NCBI GenBank assembly: GCA_000697335.1
Contig: JNEM01014957.1
Span: forward strand, 1-31,660
DNA: 31,660 nucleotides
From: Conidiobolus incongruus B7586
Lineage: Eukaryota; Entomophthoromycota; Entomophthoromycetes; Entomophthorales; Conidiobolaceae
Direction: 5' to 3'
Positions within the stretch are counted from its first letter, which is position 1, and each line of letters opens with the position of its first letter. The notes under the pieces are model-generated. The model ran no database searches, was not told where the DNA came from, and saw only the letters and a list, made by a program, of their open reading frames with translations. Below, in pieces: positions 22,439 to 31,660 of the stretch. The position numbers and the translations under genes are program-made.

Positions 22439-22582
22439 TTAGTTATTGTTAATGTAATATGGTGAGTCTTCCAAAGGATCTAAATCTAATCGAGTTTCAC
22501 CCAAATGTCCTCTCTGAAGCGCTCCTAGTTTTCCCAATCCAATCAAGCAAATAACATACAATTTTATATTATTATAAGGCAT
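22439..22582 (-). CDS. Unidentified 47-residue ORF
   Basis: Single-exon frame from the ATG at 22582 (MPYNNIKLYVICLIGLGKLG) through QRGHLGETRLDLDPLEDSP to a TAA at 22439. The core, 22455-22555, is much richer in GC than anything within a kilobase either side, and its codon use is varied, which argues for protein coding. The N-terminal third is hydrophobic enough for one membrane pass; the C-terminal part is acidic and polar. An upstream in-frame start at 22627 adds 15 residues of AT-type sequence and is not preferred. A GTATGT inside the frame could be a donor but leads out of frame. I do not recognise the family. Small mitochondrial or ER membrane subunits are often this size, but that is a guess. 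Confidence 0.4.
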   Translation of the reverse strand: MPYNNIKLYVICLIGLGKLGALQRGHLGETRLDLDPLEDSPYYINNN

Positions 22583-23999
22583 GCCGAATCGAATTACTAA
22601 ATTATAATATATTACTACTATTATCAATTATAAAATTTTTTTGAAAATATATAGAAATTCTGATTACCCAAACCTTATTTATACTAACTTTAGTTTCAAT
22701 TTTGATTTTTTAGATGTAATTTTATTTCAATTTGTTTCAATATTTGACCCATCATATTTATTTTAACTTCCTTTGACTTTATTAATATGTAAAGTGACAA
22801 AGTACTTTTGAAAATTTATTTTGGCTAAAATTAATATTAAGAACTGTTCTATTTATTGAATGATTGAATTAAAATATGCTTCTAATCTTCATATGAAATT
22901 TGTATTCTTTAGGGTTGAGTAGAGTATTTGATTTTATTTAAAATTACTCCTCCAAAGATTTATTAGCTCTTGAATTCTATTATTTATTTTTACAAATGTC
23001 ATTCCTTCAAATTATCACACTGTTTATCATATGTTTTTGTGACTAATTTTAAAATATTTTTCAAGCAATTGTTTATTTATTTGTAGATCTATTTTTAATT
23101 TAAATTTTGTTTTTTACAATTGTGACAAGTTGAATTCACTGAAATATAATTTATATAAAAAAATCGAATTTGAAAAATTGGTAGAGCCATAAACATTTAG
23201 CATATTTGATTGAAATCTAGTGAATAGCTATTTTATTAAAATAATGATCAATATAATTACGTTAAATATATTCATTATTTAGATAATTAAAATGATTGAA
23301 ATAACAATCAATAATAAATATTGAAAAAGGAGCAAATGATGATTAATTTAAATAAAATTTAGCAAAATTAGTATTTATTAAGAATCATTATTAAACCATA
23401 TATTTCAACTTCAATTTTATCAATTATAATTGTTTATAAACTAAATAACTTATAATAATGGCCAAACTTAAAAAATATGAATATTGAATATAAATTTCAA
23501 TATATTTGTTTATATTGAATTTAATTTAACAGGATATAAAAGATTAGAAATTGCTGATCCCAATCATTATATAAAAACTCTATATTATTAAAATTTAATA
23601 TATTGAATTACTTTGATTATTATTTAAAACTTTTTATATTTAATTATACTAAAAATATTAGCTACCTTCACCTTGACTTGAAATTATCTTCAATAACTTC
23701 AAGATAAAATTTTTCAACAACTATAATATTAAATCTATCATTATATCAATAATGAAATTATTAATCATGAAACGGGCTTTCAAAAAAGATACTCAATTGG
23801 GTATCTATATTTATTAAATTTAGTATAATCTTTTCTTTTTAATACTATGAATGTTAAAGTTTTATATTTAATATGATAAAGGATATTGAATAAGGATGTA
23901 AATTATCCCATAAATTGAGCTTAATTATTATTAACAATAAGTTTGTAAATATCCAGTCATCAAATCAAGTACAACTCGATTGAATAATCATCAATAAAA
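22583..23999. other. AT-rich gap, upstream of ALG1
   Basis: About 1.4 kb without coding signal on either strand. Contains the ALG1 promoter region; no distinctive factor site was noticed. Confidence 0.5.
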
Positions 24000-25535
24000 A
24001 TGACGAAAAGAGTAGGAGTTATAGTATTGGGAGATGTTGGGAGATCTCCAAGGATGCAATATCACGCACAATCCCTATCTAGTATTGGTATTGATGTAGA
24101 ATTTGTAGGTTACAAAGGTAAGTCCCAGTCGTAATTACTTCAACTTAGAATTTAATTAATTGTGTTAGGTACTCCTCCCCTTGAGTCTCTTACTACATCG
24201 GAAAATGTCAACTTTCACTACATTCAACCAGCTTCTTCATTACCTCCAAATCTTCCCAAACTCTTTTATTTATTGTACGCTCCCTTCAAAGCCCTTTGGC
24301 TTGCGCTGCATTTATTTTTGGTATTATTAACATTACCTCAATGCGATTACTTTCTATTACAAAATCCACCAGCCATTCCAACTCTATTGATTACTAAGGT
24401 TGTTGGTTGGTTAAGAGGCGTGAAACTGGTCATTGATTGGCATAATTTGGGATATTCCATAATGGCTATCAATCTTGGAGAGAGGAATAGGTTGGTTAGA
24501 ATTGCTAAATGGTAAGATCTATTTAATGTATAAATTAATTTCTATTCAATATTTTTTTATATTTCATTAGGTATGAATTTAAATTTGGTAAATTTGCTGA
24601 TTACCATTTATGTGTATCTGAAGAAATGAAAAAATTTCTATTGGAAGAAATTCAGGTTCGGTAAGTGATATATATTCTCTATATTATGACATCATCTTAC
24701 CAATTTATAGTGGTGAGATTATTGTCCTATATGACCAACCACCTAAACATTTCAGAAGACTCTCACTCCACGAAATCCACTCATTCTGGCTCGAATTGGA
24801 GAAGGAGCACCCCAGCATCAAAGCAATCTCTCACAAACTTGGATATGAAAGTGATGATAGCGAAACTTTGATTACAAAGCAGAATCAGGGTCAAAGAGTT
24901 CAATATAGGCAAAATCGCCCAAAAGTTTTGGTCAGTTCCACCAGTTGGACTATTGACGAAGACTTCTCAATCCTTTTGGAAGCTCTTAAACAATATGATG
25001 ATTATCAAAGCTCCCTAGCCAGTCCCCAGCACCTGGTAATTATCATTACAGGGAAGGGACCTCTTAAAGAGCATTATGAAGAATTATTTGAAAGTGCAGG
25101 ATTTCAGTATTCAACTGTTGTAACTGCTTGGTTGAGTTATGACCACTATTCCAGATTATTGGGATCTGTAGATTATGGATTATCGTTCCATACTAGTTCA
25201 TCTGGTCTAGATCTTCCAATGAAGGTCGTCGATATGCTAGCTTGTAGTTTACCAGTACTTGCACTCAATTTCAACTGTTTGGACGAGTTAATCACTCCAG
25301 ATTCCCAGGCTAATTATAAGTTCAACAACTCTAAAGAACTTTACTCTCATTTGAAGGTAATTCACTGATATTATTTAATATTTATTTTATATTTATTCTT
25401 TTAATATTTTAGAATATTGTAGGGTATGATGAGCAATCGCACGTTGATAAAATTAAGCCTAACCACTTTAAAGATTGGTCTAATAACTGGAGCACATTAA
25501 TCAAGCCAATTTTTACTTCATCGACTAATCATTAA
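24000..25535 (+). CDS. ALG1: ALG1, chitobiosyldiphosphodolichol beta-mannosyltransferase
   Basis: Adds the first mannose from GDP-mannose to GlcNAc2-PP-dolichol on the cytosolic face of the ER, an early step of N-glycan precursor assembly (glycosyltransferase family 33). Five exons: 24000-24117, 24169-24511, 24571-24660, 24711-25356, 25413-25535; 1320 nt, 439 residues (yeast 449). Marks in order: N-terminal VIVLGDVGRSPRMQYHA; a hydrophobic membrane-associated stretch near 70-98 (YAPFKALWLALHLFLVLL); LLQNPPAIPTL; VIDWHNLGYSIM; LCVSEEMKKFL; VLYDQPP; then the second Rossmann half with SSTSWTIDEDFSILLEAL, the acceptor-loop block FHTSSSGLDLPMKVVDM, and LPVLALNF. All family motifs are intact. No separate N-terminal anchor precedes the catalytic start, so membrane contact is probably through the internal hydrophobic segment. 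Confidence 0.97.
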
Positions 25536-26187
25536 TTTTATATGAAACAATAATTAATTTAACATTTATTTTAAATTACTTTTATCTTATTCGTATAATC
25601 ATTATTATAGTTATTTTTATTTATCGTCGATATCAACATTATATAATTAATAAAATCATTGATAAAATCTGCTAAAATATCTCATTTTCCTATCACTACA
25701 AGAGCTAATACTATATATATTACATCTATCAAAATAAATTTAAATATTTTCATCATTAAAAAGGAATTCGAAACACAATATAATGAATAATTACAAGTTT
25801 AATCAATCATTTAATAGGTACATTATCCAAATTGGCCCAATATTTCAAACCTCAAAAATCATTTGAATAAACTTAGTTCAAAATTTCTGATTATCCATTG
25901 TTTTGAAATTAAAAGTAGTTCAGCCAACCTGATTCAATATATCAAGTAATCTAAATAAAATTGTTAGATTATAAATTTTTATGAATGTGTTAAAAACGCT
26001 ATATAATAAATTTAGACAGACTTTGTCAAAATATTGGGGATCTAGATGTTGTTAAAATCTGCCATACTACGCAAATTCATAAATTTCACAGGTATTAAAT
26101 TAAATTAAATCATTAGTGAAAAATTCACCATTTGATTGAACTATGAATCAATTTGATTGAAACCAAATAAAATATAGGTGATTGTTA

Positions 26188-26209
26188 TGACATCACACCA
26201 TTGACGTAA
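26188..26209. promoter_or_regulatory. Two CRE-like boxes upstream of the glycine-rich gene
   Basis: TGACATCA (26188-26195) and TGACGTAA (26202-26209) are each one base from the ATF/CREB element TGACGTCA and are spaced 14 bp start to start, about 5 to 26 bp ahead of a TATA box. In fungi such boxes are bound by stress-type bZIP factors (Atf1/Sko1 class). Stress control is inferred. Confidence 0.4.
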
Positions 26210-26213
26210 ATCT

Positions 26214-26221
26214 TATAAATA
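26214..26221 (+). promoter_or_regulatory. TATA box of the glycine-rich gene
   Basis: TATAAATA about 70 bp before the ATG at 26292, in a locally less AT-rich segment, so it stands out better than the many TATA-like strings elsewhere. Confidence 0.4.
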
Positions 26222-26291
26222 CCAAATATTCACTTGCATTGGGTATCTCGTTGATAAAAAATTATTTAAATTTGTTAAATTAATAATTATA

Positions 26292-27327
26292 ATGGCTAAT
26301 AGAAGTTATACAGATTCTTTCGATCAGGACGAAGCTAAAAAACATGCTCACGAAGCTGGTGTCGACCGTGGTCTCCTCAGTGACGCCTTCAAGATGTTGT
26401 CTGGCGGAGGTGGTGGTAGCAGCAGTGGTGGTGGCATGGGAGGAGGCAGTGGTGGCTCTACCAACCCTCTTGTCAGTATGGCCGTCAACAGCGTTATGGG
26501 CATGATGGGAGGTGGTGGTAGTGGTGGCAGCGGAGGCGGTAAAAACAACAATGCCCTTATTGGATTAGCTATGGCTGAAGTTGCCAAACTTTCTGGCGGG
26601 GGTAATAACTCTCAAACTGCTGGTCTAATGGCTCAGGCTGCTCAAATGATGAGTGGCCAACTTGGTCAACAAGGTATATTTTTAGTTCTAATTTTCTCTC
26701 CAACTATTTTCTAGTATTATTCAATTTTGAATATAATATTTGTTTTTCCTATTTATTTTTATTTCTATTATAGGTGGAGGCAGTGGTAATTACGGCTCCC
26801 AAGGAGGTCAAGGTAGTTATGGAGGTGGTAACCAAAGCAGCTACGGTGGTGGCCAAGGAGGTTATGGCGGTGGTAACCAAGGATACAGCTCCCAAGGTGG
26901 TCAAGGAGGCTATGGAGGAGGTAACCAAGGTTACAGCTCCCAAGGCGGTAGCCAAGCTGGTTACGGAGGAGGCAACCAAGGATACGGCTCCCAAGGCAGT
27001 AGCCAAGGTGGTTACGGAGGAGGCAACCAAAGTTATAGCTCACAAGCTGGTAGCCAAGGTGGTTACGGAGGAGGTAACCAAGGTTATAGCTCACAAGGTG
27101 GTAGCCAAGGTGGTTACGGAGGAGGCAACCAAGGTTATAGCTCTCAAGGTGGTCAAGGAGGCTATGGAGGAGGTAACCAAGGAGGTTACGGAGGTGGCAA
27201 CCAAGGATACAGCTCCCAAGGTAGTCAAGGAGGCTACGGAGGAGGTAATCAAAGTAACCAAGGTGGATATGGAGGAGGTAATAATTCTCAAGGTGGCAAC
27301 AATTATCCTAAACCTCAAATGTATTAA
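26292..27327 (+). CDS. Glycine-rich YGGG-repeat protein, DUF7721-like N-terminus
   Basis: Exons 26292-26673 and 26774-27327 give 936 nt, 311 residues. The first exon carries Gly/Ser spacers and helical blocks: DEAKKHAHEAGVDRGLLSDA, STNPLVSMAVNSVMGMM, NNALIGLAMAEVAKL and GLMAQAAQMMSGQ. This layout resembles the fungal DUF7721 family of unknown function. The second exon is almost wholly a tandem repeat: twelve units beginning YGGG, seven of them full-length at 16-17 residues (YGGGNQGYSSQGGSQGG type), ending NNYPKPQMY. Composition (Gly, Gln, Ser, Tyr, Asn) is that of prion-like, phase-separating domains. GC is the highest in the window, with varied third positions, suggesting strong expression or slow AT drift. 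The upstream TATA and CRE-like boxes fit inducible transcription. No signal peptide is seen. Function is not established. Confidence 0.88.
26800..27300 (+). repeat. Coding minisatellite (YGGG units)
   Basis: In-frame tandem array inside the second exon of the glycine-rich gene. Full units are 48-51 nt (16-17 codons), with shorter 21-33 nt variants interspersed; central units around 26930-27140 are the most alike at the DNA level. Unit-length variation is always a multiple of three. Confidence 0.85.
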
Positions 27328-27969
27328 CAATCTTTTGACCGTTTTTGCTCTTCCATGATATTTTTTAATTTAATAACCATTTGTTTAAGATCAAAGGATT
27401 CAAGTATAATCTACATTTAATTTTCTTACCTTTTCTTAGAATTAACATCTTAGTAATTGAGTTATCATATGCTAAGGGTATTTAATTTAAAAACCGAATA
27501 CTAATATTGAAATTGCACAGTATTCCCAATATTTTATCAATATTTCAAGTATCAAATATATTTCAAAATTATCAGGCATCTTTTACAGTCTATACTTTAT
27601 CTCATTTGATTTTCTTTTATAATTTATTGATGGTAACTACAAGTATTTGAAAAGATATACTATTATTATCTGAACTAAAACCAAGAGATCTTTGTATTCA
27701 AGACTGAAAATTTTATTTTTTTAATGTTTTATTATTTGGAAATTTCAATACAAAGTACAATTTGAATGATCAAAAGTATATCGTATTTGATACTTTAAGT
27801 TCATATGATTTAAATTGTATGCGTTTGATTTTATTCTCACTATTGAAAATTCCATGTTTGTTATATAATAATGGTTGATTATCTCTATTTCAATAGTAAT
27901 ATTTAATAAATCCATTTTATTAATAGAACATATATCTTGATATTACAAGGAATATTTGATTTCCTCTAA

Positions 27970-28149
27970 AAATCCCAATTTATTACAAATTTATTTGCAA
28001 AATTAATATTTAATTCTCCAAAGTTGATGGATCAATGTTCTGAAGTAAAAATTATGGTTAAAAAACTGAATAGAAATAAGCGATCTGATATCGCAATAGA
28101 GATTGATATAAATTTAATAATAATTATTTCTCAAGTTCCAAGTCATTAA
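27970..28149 (+). other. Open coding-like frame of 59 codons
   Basis: Plus-strand frame bounded by stops, containing FITNLFAKLIFNSPKLMDQ and KIMVKKLNRNKRSDIAIEI. The residue mix, with Cys, Pro, Asp, Glu, Gln and Arg, is richer than that of chance AT-rich frames, but there is no start codon near its beginning and no recognised family. An exon remnant or chance. Confidence 0.2.
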
Positions 28150-29002
28150 AACTTTGAATACATGTATTCAACCATTGTTAATATTTTTCTCTGTATATTA
28201 TCCATTATAATCACATTCCTATTTGCAGATCATAAAATAAACGACATATATTCACTAAATTTTGATGATAGATTTATCATTAGATAATTCATAATTGAGG
28301 TAACTTTGAAAAGTAGGATAGATGGAACTTTCAGCCAAAATAAATCCTAGCTTGCTAAAAGATAATATGAATCTCTCATTGATATGAAACCACTCTAATT
28401 TTTAAAATTGGTGATAACAACAAATCAAATCATCATTACTAATGTGTGAACTTGATAATACTTTGAAAAAAATACAATTCTGAATAAGATGATTTTCAAA
28501 TAGTTAAGGTTTTACCATTATTTTGAAGTCACATTAAAACTGTAAAAATATTGACAAAATTATTTCAAATGGCGATATTAAATCTTTACGATAATACACA
28601 ATAACCTATTATCCTCGAATATGATATTTTTATTTTTCATAATATAGTTGGATGAGTTAACTGTATAAAATCGAAAATTCTGGATAATGGCATTTGTAAA
28701 ACATTAAATACAATATGTAATGACCTTTGTTGAATAAAGAGATTACATCTTGAATAACTTGAGGTATAGGATTCATATCTGTATTGTTCAAATATAAGCT
28801 CAAATAAATCAAATTGAAGAGATAGTCAATCACTAGGTTAAGAAATAGTAGATAACTTATTAGATAGTTTTTTTTCGATTATTATTGTTCGAAGACTCGA
28901 AGATTTTCTGAGAGTACCTTTGAATATGGATTGAATGATTACCTATATAACGACGAACGTTGGGCTCAAATTGATATAAATTGATTGAATTGCAATTAGT
29001 TT

Positions 29003-29271
29003 TCACAAATGAATTTTTTGGATCATATTAATCATAATTTTTAGTGCTACTAGAATCATTGGCATATTGTGATTATTGATTTCTTCTGCTTTCTATAGAT
29101 ACAGGTAAAAATATGAGTAGTTTGTAGATATAATACCTGATATCTTGGGAATACAATGATTATATCGAGTTTTCGAATTTTGCTAAGTCCAATCTCCTTC
29201 TGGTTGCAAACGTGAAGATTAAGAGTAATTTTTGGAACAATTTGGATTGAGTACAAATTCTTGATTAAGAT
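29003..29271 (-). CDS. Candidate two-exon gene fragment, unidentified
   Basis: Minus-strand exon about 29271-29137 reads NLYSIQIVPKITLNLHVCNQ, then KLDIIIVFPRYQ, and ends at a GTATTA donor. A 44-nt intron (29136-29093) ends in TATAG. The second exon, 29092-29003, continues in phase with KAEEINNHNMPMILVALKIM and ends in TGA. No internal stop is present across about 75 codons, and phase is kept across the splice. No convincing start or upstream exon was found, so the 5' part is either missing, decayed or in exons I could not recognise. Family unknown. Confidence 0.35.
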
Positions 29272-29330
29272 AGTTTTTCACTCTTATATTCGCGCCTATA
29301 ATAATTTATTAATAAACTAAAAAATTGAAA

Positions 29331-29408
29331 ATGACTATGGACGAATTATTTAATTAAGCGCGAGGTTCATTTTCAGCATTCAAACAACTCAATCAATTAA
29401 TTGAAAAG
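29331..29408 (+). pseudogene. First-exon-like remnant, unidentified
   Basis: Begins ATGACTATGGAC and reads MTMDELFN, one in-frame stop, then ARGSFSAFKQLNQLIEK directly before a GTATCA donor; a TATTAG acceptor follows at about 29458. It looks like the start of a gene that has since been interrupted. The downstream part (about 29459-29590) is coding-like only in pieces. It overlaps no other call. Confidence 0.3.
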
Positions 29409-29627
29409 GTATCATTATGGTTGCAACTGTTAATATTGATACCAATTAAAGATATTAGATCAATAAACTGCAATGAAATTGCAGAGCTATCACATAAAAT
29501 CTAACAAATCTTTATCAAAGGGTGGCTTGTTCTTAAGCGATTATGCAAATTTCAAAACAACTCTTTATCTTGGACCAAAAAATTGAAAATGACAAATTTT
29601 CAGTCTTCAGTTGAATAAATAAGCTTT

Positions 29628-29645
29628 TATATATATATATATATT
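29628..29645. repeat. TA microsatellite
   Basis: About eight perfect TA copies. Confidence 0.8.
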
Positions 29646-30180
29646 ATTTGAGCTCTGGAAGATACTTCATTATTGTATCGGATATCTTGGTAAAATATAA
29701 TTTAAAAGTTATAACATAGAATATATTTTTTTCAACAACGATAAATAATTAATTGACTTAAATATCGAATTTTGACATGATTTGTACACTTGATAGGATT
29801 TTAAATAGAAATAAAATCATATGACAATAATATATATTATGTTTAATTTAGAATGATTTTTTAATTAGGGAATAATTAGAATATATTAATGCAAACTTAA
29901 TTTGGTTGAATAATTTAGCTCAAAATTGAATGTGAATTTGGATTGAGAATTATTCAATAGATCATATTGGATAAGCATTAATATGATATGATATGAAATA
30001 TTAATATATTTGAATAATTATCATTGAATAGTATTACCTAATTGATTTATTCTATAGAAGATCCATATTAAATAGTTTTTGGGTTAGATTTAAAATTTAA
30101 GAATACTTTTTAATATTCTATAGAAATTTCTAATTTGATTGGATAATTTAATACTATAAAACTATGATTGGTAGTTTGAA

Positions 30181-31660
30181 AATAAGGAAGGGTTAAAGTA
30201 TATTATATTACTTTAACATATAAGATTTAATATAATTAATGAATTATTAATATTAATAATAATATTATTACTATTATTATTATTATTATTATTAATATAT
30301 TCTATTTACTATGTTCTCTAAATATTTTTAAATCTTTATATTTAAATATACTAATAAAATATAAATAAAATATTGATTAAATATTTATCAATAAAATTTA
30401 TTTTAAAAATCAAATATTGATAATTTGATTTATAGGTAATACATATATATGTGTATGGAGTGTTTATAATAATGGTATAATATTATGCTGATTATAGTAA
30501 TATAAGTAAAATTAAGTTTATATTTTATTAAAAATTTAAATATATTTTTTTTATTTTAAAGGTAAAAAATAATATATTTTAAAATTAACTTAAATATTTT
30601 CAAATATTATTTTCCATATTGAATATTTATCAACCTATATCCAAAATATATAAACATATAATTTTTTATATTAATTACTATAATAAATCAAAAATCCTAT
30701 TAATTTTATAATTTTAAAAATTCCAATTATTATTATTATCAAGGTTATAAATACTTTGTATAATTATTTTTAATATTCCTACCAATATGATTTTATAAGT
30801 TAGTATTTATTATTATTGATTAATAATAATAATCTTGATAATTTTGATATATCCCATATTATTAGAATATTTTACACAATTTATTCTATTAATATAATAT
30901 CAAAAATAAAATAATATTTATTATTAAAAACTTTAGAAATTAGTAAAAAACTATCAAAAATAATGTATTATACTATATATATTTATTATAAAAGTAAATA
31001 TTAATATAGTTAAATATTTTAAATTAAATATTTATAAGAAGATAAATAAAATTAATTTGATAATATATAATATATGAATATATTTATTTATTTAAATTTT
31101 AAAATTATTATTATAAAATTGAAAAAATAGGAAATTTTTTAAATTTTTATTTTTTAAACTTATTAAATTTAAATAAAAAAATGATTTTTTAAAATTAATT
31201 ATTTAATTTAATTATGCTTAAACTAAACAATAATCATCAAAAGATTTTTATTTTTATATTAGTAAAACTAAATTATATACCCTTAAAAATTATATAAAAT
31301 TTATAAATAACTTTTAATAATAAAATATTATCTAAATTAAAAATTGATTAATAAATAGATTATTTTAAAATTAAAAGTGAAACTATCTAAAACCTATTAA
31401 AATTTAAAAAATTAATTTTAACTATCACTTTTTTAATTATAAATAAAATAAAAAAATATTTAAAAAATACCTTTTTATTTTAGTTAAAGAATTAACAAAA
31501 TATTTTAATATTAGTTATATAAGTATTTTATATATATTAAAGTTTAAATTAAAATAAATTAATAAAAATATAAAATAAATATATTATAATTTAACTAAAG
31601 TGTAAAAAAATGAATATAATTATTATTAAACAAAATTTTTTAAGATATAGCTAGAAATTA
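30181..31660. other. Extremely AT-rich tract (about 8% GC)
   Basis: From about 30,180 to the window end, lines average roughly 3-10 G/C per 60 bases, against 10-14 in the other gaps. There is no open frame, and A and T are about equally used on both strands. A TAT trinucleotide run of about eight copies sits at 30272-30294. It could be heterochromatin-like or centromere-flanking DNA, or simply old neutral sequence. Confidence 0.6.
30272..30294. repeat. TAT microsatellite
   Basis: About 7.7 perfect copies of TAT, within a longer ATT/AAT-rich segment starting near 30245. Confidence 0.8.

Larger units (their letters stand above)
25536..26291. other. Gap upstream of the glycine-rich gene
   Basis: Mostly AT-rich. 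A weak plus-strand coding-like bit, about 25994-26098, contains LDRLCQNIGDLDVVKICH and ends in TAA; it is too short to assign. The last 110 bases hold the promoter motifs listed separately. Confidence 0.45.
27328..30180. other. Gap with scattered gene-like islands
   Basis: No confident gene over about 2.9 kb. Islands are listed separately at 27970-28149 (+), 29003-29271 (-) and 29331-29408 (+). A further short plus-strand bit near 28324-28380 reads MELSAKINPSLLKDNMN before a stop. A (TA) run of about eight copies lies at 29628-29645. Confidence 0.5.

Noticed and set aside
26348-27330. Several long open frames antisense to, or shifted from, the glycine-rich gene
   Set aside because: They are shadows of the GGN-type repeat, which lacks stops in many frames; only the plus-strand YGGG frame joins a sensible N-terminal exon with a correct splice.

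Overview
This looks like a stretch of nuclear chromosome from a very AT-rich, intron-rich fungus. The genes recognised are fungal or general eukaryotic housekeeping genes. Nearly all are cut by short introns (about 44-100 nt) with GTA-type donors and TAG/CAG acceptors; a perfect TACTAAC branch-point motif is seen once, in a decayed gene. GC is higher in exons and very low between genes. An early-diverging lineage or an obligate associate would fit the base composition, but the sequence alone does not fix the species. No transposon, viral element, tRNA, rRNA or CRISPR array was recognised.

Layout. 1-2 kb: AT-rich DNA with a decayed Siw14-like phosphatase gene. 2.3-6.5 kb (-): MMS19/MET18 in 21 exons. 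6.5-8.1 kb: gap with an unidentified eroded gene. 8.1-9.3 kb (-): NUFIP1-type protein with a CCCH finger. 9.8-10.1 kb (+): possible small membrane-protein gene with a weak PEN-2 resemblance. 11.0-13.4 kb (+): MVP1/SNX8 sorting nexin in 12 exons, convergent with prefoldin subunit 6 (13.5-14.1 kb, -). 14.1-17.1 kb: long gap with at least two interrupted gene-like stretches. 17.1-17.7 kb (+): PRKRIP1 homologue, convergent with a second PX-BAR sorting nexin, Vps17/SNX5-like (17.8-19.2 kb, -). 21.5-21.9 kb (-): PCC1, the small KEOPS subunit. 22.4-22.6 kb (-): unidentified 47-codon ORF. 24.0-25.5 kb (+): ALG1. 26.3-27.3 kb (+): glycine-rich protein with a DUF7721-like N-terminus and about twelve YGGG repeats. 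27.3-31.7 kb: no confident gene, a few gene-like islands, then about 1.5 kb of about 8% GC DNA.

The nine confident gene models were assembled by hand from splice sites. In each, the exon lengths sum to an exact multiple of three, with no internal stop and family-typical ends. Functionally they cover Fe-S cluster targeting (MMS19), snoRNP assembly (NUFIP1), endosomal recycling (MVP1, Vps17-like), tubulin/actin chaperoning (prefoldin 6), splicing (PRKRIP1), tRNA t6A modification (PCC1), N-glycan assembly (ALG1) and a prion-like glycine-rich protein. They form no operon-like pathway. The most notable signals are the repeated finding of eroded, intron-bearing gene remnants in the AT-rich gaps, the splice-dependent low-complexity domain of the glycine-rich gene, the pairing of two PX-BAR nexin genes in convergent arrangements 4.4 kb apart, and the small membrane-protein candidate at 9.8 kb.
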